A stretch of 64,000 nt of DNA. Source: Gymnogyps californianus. Taxonomy: Eukaryota; Chordata; Aves; Accipitriformes; Cathartidae. Numbering within the stretch: position 1 is the stretch's first letter; each line of letters opens with the position of its first letter. Of the stretch, positions 14,101 to 28,800 are shown one piece after another. Both the position numbers and the translations under genes were made by a program. The stretch spans positions 15,748,428 through 15,812,427 of the forward strand of contig NC_059480.1 of NCBI RefSeq assembly GCF_018139145.2, given 5' to 3'. The notes under the pieces were generated by a model that was given only the letters and a program-made list of their open reading frames with translations, did not search any database and was not told the DNA's origin.

Positions 14101-17100
14101 GCACCCACTAACCACTCTGGACTTGTTCCTTCACTTGGCCATAACTCAGCTGACACACAGACAGTTTGACGGATCTCGGTACTACCGGTGGAGTCATGCT
14201 GTAACCTCCTACCTATTCTACAGCACATTGCTCACAGCAGAGGGTCTGTATCTTGAATCTCTGAGGACTCACACTGACAAAGTAGGAATAAAATTTCTTT
14301 GAGTAAGAAGCTAGTTTTGACTTCCAAATGTCTCTGCTATTTAGGTCCATTTTAAATTTATTTAGTTCAGAAATTTTATACACTGGATTAAAACATGCAA
14401 ATACCACTTTAGAAGAACACTGGTTTGGGTTTTTTTTTCCTTTTTCTTAATGCTTTCTTCCCCTCCCCCATCTCCGGGTAGACTCTCCTTTTATTGCCCT
14501 GAAACAGCTCCAAAATCCCAGTCCTGCTCTTGAAATACATAGCATGGATGTATGTGCATTCCCCCTTTGCATTTAATTTTGAATGCTCCTAGATTACTTT
14601 TGTTGTGTTCACTCTGTTCTGAGGATGAAAATAAATAAGGGAAACTGATTAGTTAGGCGTTGATTTCACCTTCACCTTTAGTCTGAATCACCAGAGGGCT
14701 CTGTCCTTAAACCGAAGTACTTGCTTCCATTGAATATAGGCACTGCTTCTCTGCCTGTGTGCAGGTGGGTGCTTGCTGAGTTTGCTTGCTTTTCAATGAA
14801 GAAATAGACAATCTAAATTCCGAACTAAATTTACCTGCAATGATTCATTCAGAGCACTGCTCTTTTCATAACTTAGTAAAATGCATTAGCAATAAATTCT
14901 TAACAGTATTTCTATAAACAGCAATTGTTCTGCTTTGAAGCCATGATGCACACTGCCTGCTCAGTTATGCTGCTGTGTGAAGTGGCATAAATGCTCAAAG
15001 AGAAATGACACAAAAGAAGCCCTGTACAGATGGCTTGGACAAAATGCTGGCCTTTCCCTTCAGTCGTCACAAGCTGGAAATCTGGCATTAAATAGGATTT
15101 GTAGACAGGTTTGGTGCCTATCTTCTGGCTTATCCCCTCTTAAACTTGCATCTCACTCCCACCCCATAGGTTGTATACTATCAGAGGACTTCTGACATAC
15201 ACTAGATGAAAATTATGTACCAAATCTGGTTTGACAGAAGATAGCCTGGTGCTGGAGGTCTCCTTCCTCTCATAGCAATGATTGTGTCAGAGCTGGCTTC
15301 CTCTTCACTGTAAACCCTAGCAGGTGGAGGGAAAGATGTTTGTATGCCTGCATGTCGCTTCTTCCCTTGCCCATACTGCAGTGTGAAAACTCTATCGCCT
15401 TTTGTTTTAAACGGTTCTTTTTCTCTCTGCTCACAAATCCCATAGGCCTGCTGAGCTCTGCAGCCCAGATACACTGATGCATTCGTGCCATCTGCTGTCA
15501 GAAGAGACGATTGCATGTACCTGTTTTGCTGGAGTTTTTCACAACTTCTGTGGGGATCTCATACACGGAAGGACAATGAACATGCCCATAGCAAGGAGAA
15601 ATGTTTCCTGTCTTCTTGTTAAGGTGGCTGGGTAACTGGCAGTAAAGTTTGAAATAAGATTTGAAGCTCAATATTATCATCTAAAGAACCAGCAGCAAAG
15701 TAGAATGTCCTAAGCTTGGGAAAGCAAAGAGATATTTTAGTAGCATCATGATTTCATAAGCCATCTTTCTGGGAAGGGGTAAAATGGTGCTTGTTCCTCA
15801 ACCCCAAAGTTCTGTGGAATATTTCTTGCTTAATTTCTGAGTACTCAGAGCATAATTTGGGGCAGGGAGTTGTGGTTTAGCGACCAATTCTACTTTACAG
15901 GCTCCTCCTAGGGGTGCCCCTATCTATAGGCAGAGAATGCCAATGACATGTCGGGGCACAAGCAAATGTTGCCTCTTTGGGAATCGGCATACTTTTGCCC
16001 TCCTCTGGGCTGTGCCTGCGCATAAGGGCTGGCTGATGTCTGAGCTTAGCTTGGAAGTGCCCCAAACCCCATTCAGCATGACACCTTCCATCCCTGGTGG
16101 GGAAGCAAATCTGAGAGGTCTTTTTGTCTGATGGCAACAACCCTCCTCGTGGGTTGTTTTGTGAACCAGGGAGAGCAAAGCAGCATGTATTTGGGTAGAA
16201 GAGCTTGCTGGGGCCTCAGGTCTGGGCCCAGCCAGTCATACAAGGTAAGTCTACATGGGCACAAGTAGAACAACCCCAGCCAGAAAGGCAGTGCAGCTCA
16301 GTATACGACTTGTGCTTTGTCGCTGATTGGCTTCAGCTACAAATCAGTGTTTCTCTGTCTCTGCCTCTGCCAGCTCCTTCCCCAAGTGCAGCCAGGAACA
16401 AATAAGTAGGATTGTGCTCAGATATCTTCTGGGCATGAGCTGTATATCAGCTTTGTCTGACTGCAGGGATGAATATCCCTGTTAAAGGGCCAGCTCAGCT
16501 CACACCCTCATATTCCCGCTTCTACCTTGTGCAATTAATTCTGTAGACTGTGTTAGCAAATTTAGAAGGTCTGTAATCTTCTTTGTTTGTCCGTTAATCA
16601 CAGGGTGGGGGGTAAGCTGTCAGTGGGAAACTAGTGAGGACAGTGTTAGTTGTTGCTTTCTGTGTAGCAGGACTGTATTCAGACGATAGCCATTCCTGTT
16701 GTGCTGGGAAGTGTTTTCATGCAAGGGATAGCAAGCTCTGCAGGAGCTGAGCATCCACGGGGAAATTTTACAAAGTGTTTTCACAGCAACATCTATAAAA
16801 TATAGGTGAGATTTCTAATTACTGAATTCATTTGAAGGGTTTGTATTCTCCGTGTACCTGCCTCTTCTAAGCCTAACTTCTTTATCAGCACTTGTGAACA
16901 AAGCTTTTTGGCATTTTTCATTATTGCTACATATATATTAGGGAATTGGTAGGATTAAAATTCAAGATTATGCACTATAAGGCAATAAATAAGGTAGTTT
17001 AATTTTTGAGAGAAACTTCAAATGGAACAGACCTGCTAGGACAAAATCTATGAGTATACTGTGGTTTTCCTTAAGGCTTATTACTGGAGTGATGTGAGGT

Positions 17101-20100
17101 TCTCTATTAAATAAAGCAGAGTGTAAACACAGCATTTCTAGTTTTCACATTTTCAGGGGAAAGCTAGGTGAACTAACTGAACTTACTACATTATTGGGTT
17201 TGAATTTTCAGAGGTAGCTGCCTTTCCTCTGTCCTCCTTGCAAAAATGCCTGGAGAAAATGAAACTTGAAGATACTGCTGTGATTTCATGGCCTGTCTTA
17301 CTTCGTGGATGTTTGGGTTGGGGACACTGCCTTCTAAAACTCGGGGGGATTGGTGAACGGGATCCTGCTCCCCTGAGCTTTTCAGAATCACCAGGGTGAA
17401 GCAGCCCTGACAGGAGATGAGATTTGAAGAATGAGCTTTGATTGTCATCAGCTTTCCATTACAAGAGGACTTTGAGATCCTGCTTCATGAGGTCTTTTTG
17501 AGGTCTCCAGAGGAGTTTCTCTGGACAGTTCTCTGGACCCAAATCTTGCTTATGTCCATATTCCACTAGATTTTTAGATGAGAAAGGACTGTGGGACTAG
17601 GCTATTGGAGAGAATGACTTCCTGGAACATACTTTGTGAATTTTATATTTGATCAGCAACAATTTTGCTTTCTCTTCTCTCCTTCACCTCACAATGTAAC
17701 TATCATCCTGATGAGCCGAGAGATCACCAGGCCTGCTCTAAATAAATGTGTGAGGGTCTGTTTCATGCCAGGTAAGCACAAAAAGGCTTTGCGACAGATG
17801 TGGGGCTGGTCTCCTGGAATTTCTCCTGAGTGAGCAGAGCAGGCAAAATGGGATGAGAGTCCTGTGCAAAGGGCCATGAGTGCTTCATGCCTGAACTGTT
17901 ACTAGCATTTCAAGCCCTGTTCCTGGTAACAGAGAACTGCTCCAAAAATACAGCCCTCCTCTCACTGCAAATGCTTAGAGGGCATCAGCTAGCTGTGAGC
18001 ACTGCCAGCCCCTGCCTCAGAATTCCACCACCTCCTTCTTCCCACCAGCCAATTCACACCTTACACGGGAAGGAGGGCAGCTGCAATACCTGGATCTTGC
18101 AGGGCCACCTGGCTACGTGACTTCTTACTGTTGCTTTCTTAAGATCGCAGTGCATTTCACCTTTAGTCCGGTGCCAGAGTGACAGTGGCATTTTACTGCG
18201 TGCCTTCACGCAAGGTGGCGCAGGTTCTACTCTGCTGTAGCAGTGGTTGCCTTTCTCTTTCTCTTTTACTCCCATTGTTCCAGCTCCTGTGATTCCTGGC
18301 TGCTGCCTGTGCTGCAGGGATAAGAGATCCTTGACAGCTGCTGGGGCTGTGGGCTTGGCGCTCGATGGAGATCGAATCCGCACAGTGCTTCCTGCTACAC
18401 TCTTTAACAGATGACAGTGCTCAGCTGTGCATAAATGACAATACTATCTGAGAACTTGGGGACTGACAGTCCCTTTTAGAAACTTCTGCTGGCTTTTGTG
18501 TGCTGTCAAATATTACCTTTGCAAGATGAAGCTGGGGCAGGACGGTAGGAGCAATGGGACATGGACAGGCAGGTTTGGAGGGCTTAGGTTTTCCTCTGTC
18601 TGTCTCCCGTGGAAAGGGAGGAGGAATGCCCTTGAAATTTCTGCCAAGTGTTCCCGTTCATTTCAGGGGAGCTGCTCTGTTTTCTGCTAGCAGAAAATCT
18701 GGCCTATAACTTCTTCCCCTGGCGATGTGGACAAAGAGGAATTCTGCATGAATGTCAAAGCCAACCAGCACTTTTCATACAGCTGATGCTGTACACGGGG
18801 CCTTAACAAATATATTTCATATAGGTGACTTGATCTGGCTCCACATGGCTTTGGCAATGTTCTCGGTGGTGGGTGGGAAATTGGTTAGTACTGCAGGAAA
18901 GCTTGCTCTTAGCTTCCTGATCTCAGACACGGTTGTATTGTTCAAGCCTTTTTGATTTCAGCACTTTCTGACCAAGGATCTGCATTCCCTGCCTCATCTT
19001 GCTGGTCCAATCCATGCTCACCTGCAAGGACAGAGAAAAATGATATTATGGTTCTGGCATTGCGTGTCTCAGCCATATTTGGCCTATCTGTCTTGGCTTC
19101 CCCCAGTGTCTGAATATAGGATCTGTCAAAGGGGCCAGGCCAGGCCAGGCTGTATGGATAGAGTCCAGTGAATTCTTGGGGCTGGAGAGAAGATTCGCTT
19201 CATGTCGTCTTCTCCACCAGATGCCTCAGAAAGGCTTCTGAAGACACCTGCTTTCCTTCTGCACTCAGAGAATGGATTTCCCCTGTGTCCAGCACTCTTT
19301 TGGGGCTTGGCTGGTTTCCTGGAATCATCCTTCATTCCCCCTTTTTCTGACCTGTCCCATGGTATAAAGCTAAATAGATTTAGTCATTGGTAGATGAAGA
19401 GAAAGAAAGTGATTGAAGGGGATGCCATTCTGATCATGTCATTGACCCCAGGAGCCAAGTTTGATGGATTTTAAGGGAAAATCAAGAACATTAGACTGAA
19501 TTACAGCTGTGGTTATCCATCAACCCTCTGATGGCTGTTTGTTGCCATGTATACTCCACATGTAAGTTTTAGCTTTGCTGGATGATTTAGTGAAGAATTT
19601 TTGAGTCAAGGACAAATCACCTGCTGCTCTGCAGTGAGGTAGAGCTGTTACTACAGAATAGGCAGGCACTGAGGATGGGTAGTGTTGGTTCAGGCCCAGT
19701 TCATAAGGAATAGTGCTGTGGCTGTGACTTATCTTTGTAGAAAACAACTGTGCTACGGGAACAGAAAACAAGCTGGTAGTTAAGCAGCTGAGCGAATTTC
19801 CAGTGTGTTGGATACCTGTAAGCAGGAGGCTTGGCAGAACAGCTCAAAGTGCATTGATGATGGAGGCCCTTGTGTTATTTACAGGATGTGAGGGTATGGT
19901 GGCATTCCTCCGGGCATAGCCCTCTGGCTGGCACCTGAACATAAAGTGGTGTAGCAACTTAGCCCTTTCAGGACAGGCAGATACCAGACAGTAACTGAGA
20001 ACAGAAAACCATCCCAGAGGAGCCCAAAGTGCTTTTGCAACCTTGGAATCACGTTCTGCCCGATATGTACATGTGCCCCTCTGGCTGACTTGGAGCGAGA

Positions 20101-23100
20101 GGAGAATGTGTTCCCGGGTCTGGAAGGGAATGGCTTTGCTCATCGCTGGAGAGCTGCCACGTGTCTTCTGCGAGAGGCACCTGGCGCTGACTAGTCAGAT
20201 TGGGATGAGAGCTTGAGGGAGGCTGGGGACTTTTTTCTCCTGTGCAGCCTCCAAAACCTTTCCCTGTCCTACTTCCACTGTTCTTTTCCAGTGTCATCAA
20301 CGCCCTTTGTAAAGTGGTGGGATTGGTGTTGGCTTCTTCGGGGGGAATATGCTGAAGGTGAAATTAAATTTTGGGGAGGAGGACTCCATTACATTGAGCA
20401 AACCAGCAGTGGAGTGGGGCTAATTTAGCAAGCAGGGCTGCTGAGGTATTTCCCAGAGGACCGTGAAGACATCCACACAGAAGTCACCTTTTCATGTGAC
20501 ATGCAGTGTTGACCACCTCATTTCACATAAAGCGTAGCAATGCTAGAGCCCACACAAGTGCTGAGAAGGAGAATTGGGTATATGAAGTTTAAATAAGTTG
20601 TCCTTTTCAGTGTGGAAGAAAGATGACTGACTAAGCCATGTAAAATCTTGAGTGATCTGTGGAAGGTGCCATGGTTAGGTGAGTTTCCTCATTTCCTAGC
20701 ATGCCAGCAAAACGAAATCCTTTTTGACATAACATGTACTTTGTGAAACACAGTGCTGCAAGGCACTGACTATACCAAAAATATAAATAATTTAGAAAGC
20801 AATGAGAGACATTCCCAGCAGATAAGTCCATCAGTGCTGTTAAAGACAAAGCTGCAAATACTGCCTCTGGTTTGGGAAATCCCAAAGCCAGAGACTGCTT
20901 GAAGGTTGCAGAGGGAAAGTTATTATGCTGTACTTTCCTTGCTCTTATGCTCTTCCCCCGAAAGCAGTCAGCAGCAGTTGCCTAAGACAGGATGCTAGGA
21001 TAGATGGACGTGTTATGTACCTCACTGAGGTTGTTACGCTCTTGTAAAGAGCACAGTAACAGCGAAGGGACTAGGAAAACAAGGGCAGAACAGCCTCTCC
21101 TGCAAGGAGCTGCATGTTTGCACTCAAGAAGCTCAACCTGGTTTGTGCCTACTGTTGTTACCTTGTAAGCAGATCCAAGAGAGGAGTCCTGGTGAGTCTC
21201 CCTCAATGTAACATCTTGCTGAATACTTAGCAGTGCTCCATAAGGGTGTGAGCAGAAATGGCCCATCTAGTCCCTGTGTAGCCCTTGCCAAATGTGTACT
21301 CTCAGTCCCAGAGGGTGGAACTGTCCCTTGGCAGATTTTATCTCTGGGATTGCAGTTCCAGGATAAATGGCATCTTGTGCCATTTCCAAAGGGAATTTTA
21401 TGTGTTACACACGTAAAAATATGGACACCGTATGGACACAGTGTACAGTGTTAAGTGGGGTGTAGCGACAAGCTGTTCTTTTAAGTACCCTTTCTGTCCC
21501 CTCTTCCTGCTGTTCTGCTCGTCAGCTGCTCTCAGACCTCATCACCCATATTCTTCAGACCCTAAAGCACCCCTTTGACTTGCACTTCATATTCTTTGTA
21601 GGCTTTCAGCTTTCAGACACTCTTATCTTAGTTTGGCTAATATGACTCTGGAGTAAGCCCACTGGATAAGCAGACTGGCAGGCTGGAAACCCAACATCAG
21701 TTTGGAGGGTGACTTCAGCTCTTCACTACCCAAAGCAGAGATGCACAGCGATGCAGGGGCTCCCTCTGAAAATGCTGGTTCCAGCTCTGAAAGCAGTCTA
21801 GCCTTGCTATTGTGGCCTCTGAGACCTGAGTATTTTAGCCAAGCAGGTCACTACAGTAACACCGCTGCTGGTGTTGGTGCCAGGGTGGGTTTGGGTGTTT
21901 GTGACAGCACCGCCCTTTGCTGTGCAGGCACATCCTTTGAATCTGGGCTTTTTCTTTCTTTTTTTTGCTTTTTTCCCCTTGCACCATGAAATACCCCTCT
22001 CCATTGGCATACAGGATTTCAGCTAGCTGGGTGGCTTCCACCAGGGCACGAGAACTGGAAAAAAACTGGGACACTACTTTTAAGATTGTTTTTGAAGAAG
22101 ACTTTGGATAAAGAAGCTGATTTCTTTTACGAGGGGGTGCTGGCTCCCTGCAGTGTGTTCTGTCACCATGTGACAAGATTTCTAAAAGGAGCAGAATCAG
22201 GACACTGGTGTATCAGTCTGCAAAGAGCAGCTTCCTTTGCTTGCCTCCCATATTTGACTAAACTGGTATTGGTTCAGTCTCCCCACTCCCCTCCCACCCC
22301 CTGCCTGCTTCCACCAACAGTCCTCTCAAAATGTGCTTTGTAACTAAAGGCTCTCCTAAAGAGCTGACTCTTTCAGTTCTCCTGCGTAACAAAAACTTGT
22401 GCTGCTCATAAATAGATTTGCAATTACCAAAGGAAACAGAAGAGTCAGTGCCATCCAGCTGCATCAGAGCCGACCTCCCATCCTGTCTTAAAGAAGCCCC
22501 TGAAATTCAACACACATCATTCGGGCATAGCTGGGAGACCTCTGCGGGCATCTTTCCTTTGAACAACATTCCTCTTCCGCAGGATCTGCTGTTTGCAGCA
22601 GAATTGTCAAGGAACTGCAGAGTGTCTGTCTCGTGTCTTTACAAAAAATGACAAAAGCTTTTTGTTTTTTGACTAGCCCAGGGTTTCATGTATTTCTTAT
22701 AGCAGTCAAGGGTAAGAATTGCCTGGCCAAAGCAGAGGATCCTGAGATTTATCATGAGCTTACAAATTGGTTCTCTGCTAATAACATCTGGTGTGTGGTT
22801 AGTGTCGTCTGAGCAATTCCAAGCACTTTCTGAGCATCTAGGAGGTCAAACTTCCTTAGCTTTTGGGGCTTACAGGAGGGTAATGATTTTATACAGAAGA
22901 AAAAAAGGCATCCCCAAGGTTATGCATCAAACTAAGTAGACCTGGGAGGAGAAATCAAGAGCCCTGACTATGCTGGGTCCTGTGGAAGGATTAAGCAGTA
23001 GAAAGAAGGGAGGCAGTGGTATAAGTGGGTGATCCCTAGCCTTCCCTATAGAAAAGATCACCTATATAAGGAAGATCCCTTTTATATGTCTTCTCCCTAG

Positions 23101-25319
23101 GCTGCCAGGAGGCATGAGGGGGGCATACACCCAGCATAGTGTTTTTTGGTCGCCCTGGTGAGATGAATGGGCACTACTCCTGCCTTTGACAGCAGATATG
23201 TCAGCTCCCTGCAAACCTGGGTGGGCTCAGCTTGTCTTAGATCCTGGGCTCAGGCTCTGCATCCCTGCAAAGTGTGGTTAGTTTCCCAGTGACACATTTC
23301 TGCATATCCCAGAAAACATGCCTGGAGCTGGGCCTTGCAGTGCCGCAGGGCAAGCTTCCCTACAAGGGCTCTGTGCTGCTTCTTGCTGGAAGTGCTGAAC
23401 CAATGAGGGCAAATCAGATCTGTTGAATCAAAAGCAATTCCCAGCATTTCTGGTCTCCTCAGACACGTGATTGCTTCCTGGAACCCCTCTGGATAGCTTC
23501 CCTTCGTGAGAGTTCGTTTGCCCCAGGGTCTCAGATGGGACTATGGAGGAATTTAAACATACAGCCCTATTGATGTCAGTGGGGACTTTCTGTTTTCTTT
23601 TATGAGGGATATGTACCTACGTTTCTTCCCAGGTGCTGGGAGTGCAATAGCAGCAGTACGATGCTCACTTTCTTTCAGTATGATTACTAAAAAAATGTTG
23701 CTTAAGACAATAGTCAGGTCTGTGCAAGACTGGCTGCAAGTAACAGGAGACTTCTGCTAGAACACAAGCTAATGGTTTGGAGAGGACACACTTTAAATGC
23801 AAGGTCAGCTGGTGATCAGTGCCAGAACACCACATCATTGCTATTGATTGAGGAAGTGAGCATCCAAACCTCTTGTTTTGTGGAGATTAAGTTAACTGCA
23901 AAGTAAGAAGGAATGGGGGAAGAAGATATCAATGAGAATGTCAGCTCAGGTGTTGGATTTCTCTAGAGAACATCTCAATTTTAATTCTGCAGGCTTTCTC
24001 CTGGTGTGTGAGGGAGAGAGAGGAGCTGGGAGAAGGACACTTCTAATTTTGTCCAGTTCTCCTTTCCCTCCCTTCTGTCCATGTGCACGTGTTGAAGTGT
24101 GTAAAGCACCTGAGTATCCCAGTTCTTCTGATCCTTCACAGACAGCACTCTGTCCCTAGGCTGAACCCACGGTGCTTTGGGTCTTTGGCAGGGCTGGAGA
24201 GGGTACTCTGGCATCTTCGGAACTCCAATGTGGGGCTGAAGGGCAGGTACCAGGCACGTTTACTCTGTGCTGCAGCAATTTTTAACAGCTGATGTTACAC
24301 AGACTTGTGCTTCTTCTCAAATCAGATTAGATGGCAAAGTCAAGAGGTGAGCAGAGAAGCTCGGTAATGAGGAGCAGCAGCTAACATCACCTTTACTTGC
24401 TGAATTGCACTGCACAGCTGCCTGCGGGCTGCAGCCAGCCCCTTGCCATTAACCTGGGGTCTTTTCCTTCTGGAGAGAAGGGGCAAGCTCCTGGCTGAAT
24501 ACCCCACAAATAAGCTCGTGTGCCTCGTTTACACACGTCTGGGGATCATCATGCCCCTAAAGGTCTTCAGCAGCCTGGCCACGGTATCTTTATGGTTTAG
24601 TAGCCTCTTGCTTGCCTCCTGTGCTGGTGATGTATGGAATACATTTGTGATCTTAAGAAGTTGAAGATGATCTGTGAGGGACCACATTAACTTTCTGAGC
24701 CAGCTTGCAAACCCTTCCTGGCACAGAAAGTCTGCAAGGACAGGGATATTACAGTAACTCATGGGCCCAGCAGCTTACAGGGAGCCTTCCAGGCTGTGCA
24801 GGAGGAATGGGTGATGCAGGGGTCAAGGAAGAAAATCAAGGCTGTGCACTGTGTAGACTGTCTCCTCCCCAGCAGGGTGATGTGGAACATGAGCAAGGCT
24901 ACTACAGACACTGGGGTCTAAGTTGGAGAACAAGAGCAGTGCAGAGCTAGTGCCTGGGTCTGGCTTGGCTCCCAGAAGAACTCCCGTGATACGCTTCTGC
25001 TGTGTGCAAGGTTCTGCAGATCCTCCTTTGTGGAGCCTCTCTGAGCACCCACTGCTCTTTTGACCTCTCTCTAGTTCCCATGCAGCAGAAGTGTCCCTTA
25101 ATTCAATGACTACCCTGAACATCACCCCATTCGGTTTGATGAGACCAGGTTAGACTAACAGAACAACATCTTTCTTTGCTTACGTTTCCTTTTGGTGGCA
25201 ATGATTGTGTATCTAAGGCATCAGGAAGGAAGGCTTCAAGAAGGAACCCAAAATTGGGAAATGCATATGTTAGAAATAAGGTTTTGTGTAACTTTTTCTT
25301 GTGGTCAGTTTCTTCAAAG

Positions 25320-25324
25320 ACAAG
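25320..25324. repeat. target-site duplication, 5' copy (ACAAG)
   Basis: This 5-bp sequence immediately precedes the LTR TG end and is identical to 25,888-25,892 immediately after the CA end. The perfect match marks one clean insertion, followed by LTR-LTR recombination. Confidence 0.88.
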
Positions 25325-25887
25325 TGTCCTGGTTTCAGCTGGGATAGAGTTGATTTTCTTCTTAGTCGCTGGTACAGTGCTGTGTTTTGGATTTAGTGTG
25401 AGAATAATGTTGATAACACACTGATGTTTTAGTTGTTGCTAAGTAGTGCTTATCTTAAGTTAAGGATTTTCAGTTTCCCATGCTCTGCCAGCTGACCCGA
25501 ACTAGCCAGAGGGATATTCCATACCATAGAATGTCATGCCCAGTTATTAAATGGGGGGAGTTGGCCAGGAGGGGCGGATCGCTGCTCAGGCGTTGGTCAG
25601 TGGGTGGTGAGCAATTGCATTGTGCATCACTGGGTTTTTTTCTTCTCACCCCCCCTTCTTTTTTTTTGTTATATTCCTTTTCATTACTATTATTATTATT
25701 GTTATATTTCTTTATTATTATTGTTAGTATTATATTTTACTTTCGTTACTAAACCGTTCTTATCTCAACACACGAGTTTTACCTTTTTTCCCTGATTCTC
25801 CTCCCCATCCCACTGGGAATGGGGAGGGGGAGGACTGAGGGAGCGGCTGCATGGTGCTTAGCTGCTGGCTGGGGTTAAACCACAACA
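25325..25887 (+). mobile_element. solo LTR of an avian ERVL-type endogenous retrovirus
   Basis: The element begins TGTCCTGG and ends CCACAACA, giving the expected TG...CA ends, and is 563 bp long. It is flanked on both sides by the identical 5-bp duplication ACAAG (25,320-25,324 and 25,888-25,892), and 5 bp is the usual duplication size for ERVL (class III) insertions. I recognise the sequence as a widespread neoavian LTR type (the start reading TGTCCTGGTTTCAGCTGG, the end reading GGCTGGGGTTAAACCAC), but I do not assert a Repbase name. Orientation is +. A decayed TATA-like segment (cagttattaaatgggg, from about 25,541) precedes an ATT-rich stretch and a decayed poly(A)-signal-like tactaaa at 25,747-25,753. 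No gag, pol or env sequence lies next to it, so it is a recombination-derived solo LTR. Confidence 0.9.
25674..25740 (+). repeat. ATT-rich microsatellite inside the LTR
   Basis: Runs of tattattatt and ttattattattg sit in the 3' half of the solo LTR, just ahead of the decayed poly(A)-type motif. Related copies of this LTR also carry an ATT-rich run at this place, so it is part of the element and likely to vary in length between individuals. Confidence 0.75.
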
Positions 25888-25892
25888 ACAAG
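25888..25892. repeat. target-site duplication, 3' copy (ACAAG)
   Basis: This is the partner of 25,320-25,324. It is unmutated, which sets no precise age because only five bases are compared. Confidence 0.88.
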
Positions 25893-28800
25893 TCTGTGTG
25901 TTCCTCCTTATTTACACAAAGCTGGTCATGAAATAGCAGCAGATCCCAGCATGCACTGCAATGGTCATGAAATCAGTTCATCTGAAATTCTGTAATGGGT
26001 GGAGAGCATCTTTGCATTGCTTTTTTTTAATGGGAAGAATAGTCTCTGTGTCCTGTGCATCCGAGTCCCAGTTCATTCAAGGATGTATCCCAAATGTAGG
26101 TGTTATGTAAAAGTAAATCTCTTTTCTCTGTCTTTATTCTCCTTGTGTCACAGTGCTTGGAGTAGAAATAAATCCTATTTTCCTGCCACCAAAGGAACAA
26201 CATTGGAATGAAATTCTGTCTGTAGAACTCATTTGCTCACCTATGTTATTCTGAACTGACTGTTTAGTAAACTAACCAGCAAGCTTGGCCTACAGGTGCT
26301 GCTTCTAATTCTCACATTCTCACTTTCCCTGCTTTTCTCATGCTTGTAAGCGTACTTACCTGTTACGATGCCAAGTTTTATAGCTTGGGAAGGTCTTAAA
26401 CTAGTTACACAGCAAGGAAAACAGAACTCCTTTAAGGTGCTTTAGACAGAAGTGGTAACTGAACACCAGTCTCTTACTTAGCAAAATACCAGCTTTGCCA
26501 AACCACCTTTTCAAAAGAACATGTCACACAAGATATGACTGCAAATTATGCATTTTGCCTGGTAGCAGCAAGAGACTTCTTAAATATCAATGAACCTACT
26601 TTGATGCCATGAGAGCTGGTCCTTCAGCTAAAAGAAATTTTTTTGTGTTTGACTCTACAAGTTCTGGGTTCGATCTTTACAGACAACTCCACAGGGCTTC
26701 TACAAATTTCATAAGGTTATCTGTAACCCCTATTTCCTCCTCCTCGCAGGTGGTCCTGGTACTGAGATGGAAAGAAGAGAACTCAAATGGCCCACTGGTG
26801 CTATTATCTTAAGTACTTGGGTCAAGTACCAATCTTGATATTTTTCTTCTTTGTATTTGCACTTACATGCTTGCTGAGCTGGAGTGCCTGCTTCTGTTGT
26901 ACGTACACGTGGTTCTCTCAGCTTGCATTTGGGCTGTTGAAACTTGGGATGAAAGCTTTGTGCCAGGGTAGTGTATGCCATACAAGGTTGGCTAATGGGA
27001 TTCCTTGAAATCCCTTCACATTTCAAATAGATTTATGAATAAGGGGGGCAGTTTGAACACATTGCAAACCCCTAAAGCCTTAGTGAATCCTGAATTTGGC
27101 CATCTCGACTATTTATAGAACACTCTATGCCTATTCTAAATATATTTCCCTCAAGGGGACCTCATCTCAACCCCCTGCTCCACAGCTTAAATTGGATCAG
27201 CAATGCTGCTATGATCTGTTAGCAAAAATTCCTTCTCTAGCTCTGTGGTGGAGCTGCAGATGTTGCTGGTCCAGGCCTTGAAGGGGAAATTCTGTGCCAG
27301 GCATAGCTCAAGGGTTTGGATTTAAATTCTGCAGCCAGCCAGGCAGAGAGATATTGATGATATATTGGATCATTTCCTGTAGCCATTGCCTGATTATTCT
27401 TTAATATTCCTCCTCTGCTGGTAGGTCTAGAGTTCTGGAGGGGGAAAACCAAGTGATTTACGGGCAGTGTATGGCACCTTTCCCTTTCAGGAGTCTTCAG
27501 CGTTGCAAACTAGGCTTAATGGTGAGCACACAAAACATTTTCTTTCTAGAGGAAGTGTAAAGAGTGTTCTGTGGGCAGAAAGCACTTCCTATTGCAAGGA
27601 TGCTTCAAACTGGTGTTCTCTTTTTCCTTCTCTGCTACAGGGAAGAGAAGCGTCTTTTATGTGGGAGTACCTATATGACAGTGCTTGGAGAGCTGTACCT
27701 CTGACTTTATGGGATAGTTCTTCCTGAAATGTTTCCTACCCACCAGGAGCAGAAGCCTCCTCTTTGCTAGCTGGCGTTTTGTAACACCTCTGGCAGTAAA
27801 GCAGGCTGTGCAGGCTTTGTCCAGTGCAAGCTTTGTTTTGTGTTAGTGAAGGCAGGAGTGCTGTAAGATGGTATAGAATTAACATTGTAGGAGTGACTCC
27901 TGCTCTCATCTGGCTTTGGAGGTTGATCATACATGTTCACTGTTATTTTCCAGGCAGATGAGCATGGGGCATTTAGAAAGCAGGGCTTGAGTCCCACTTG
28001 CTGTTGATTGAATGGGGTCGGACTGTCAGCTCTATTGCTCCCACATAAGGACAGAGGATCTCTTCAGGCCAAGGAGAGCAACTCATCCCGCAGTAGATTC
28101 TGTAGTGGAGAATCTCTACCTTTTAGAAAAATCATATGATTTTCTTTTTCAGTCAAAGGCTCTGGCTGTACCACAGGATAGAAGTTTTGGTGCAAAGGGC
28201 ACACTGCAGAACTTCACAGGACGTTTTTCATCCTTCAAGTTTAAAAATATTTAGAAAAATACATCCTTTATTGAATTCTATAGGTTTGAACGGTTTCTTC
28301 TGTAGGATAGTTACCTTCTGTCTGCCTCTCTCAGGAACATCTGCAGATCTGCGTGGCAGATGCTGCAAATCACAGTCCTGAGTGGAAAATTTTTGGCAGG
28401 ATGGGCCATCAGGACCCTACATATCCTGAATAGCTTTGCTGCCCCACAGTAAGGGTCGGTGCTAACTTGTATGCTTGGAAAAAAGCAACTGCTCCCTGTC
28501 CCTATGATGTGATTGACCCAGACTCTACTTCATGAGTCTTGGACTCAACTTACCACTGGGGTGTAAAGCACCAAGACTGCTTGCACTGGTTCAAGGACAG
28601 GATTTGGAAGCAGTGTGTCAGTAGTGTCTCCAGAAGTCACGTCAACTTAGGTACCTGTTAGAAATCTCCTTCTTCTGGGTACAACGAAGGAGTGACTGCC
28701 GCTTACTTGGCCTCAGGGATAGAGAAGCCTGTGCAAGGCTTCGCCACTCCATAGATCAGAGTAATGTAGCTCACTGTGTATCTAAGCCTCAGAAAATATT

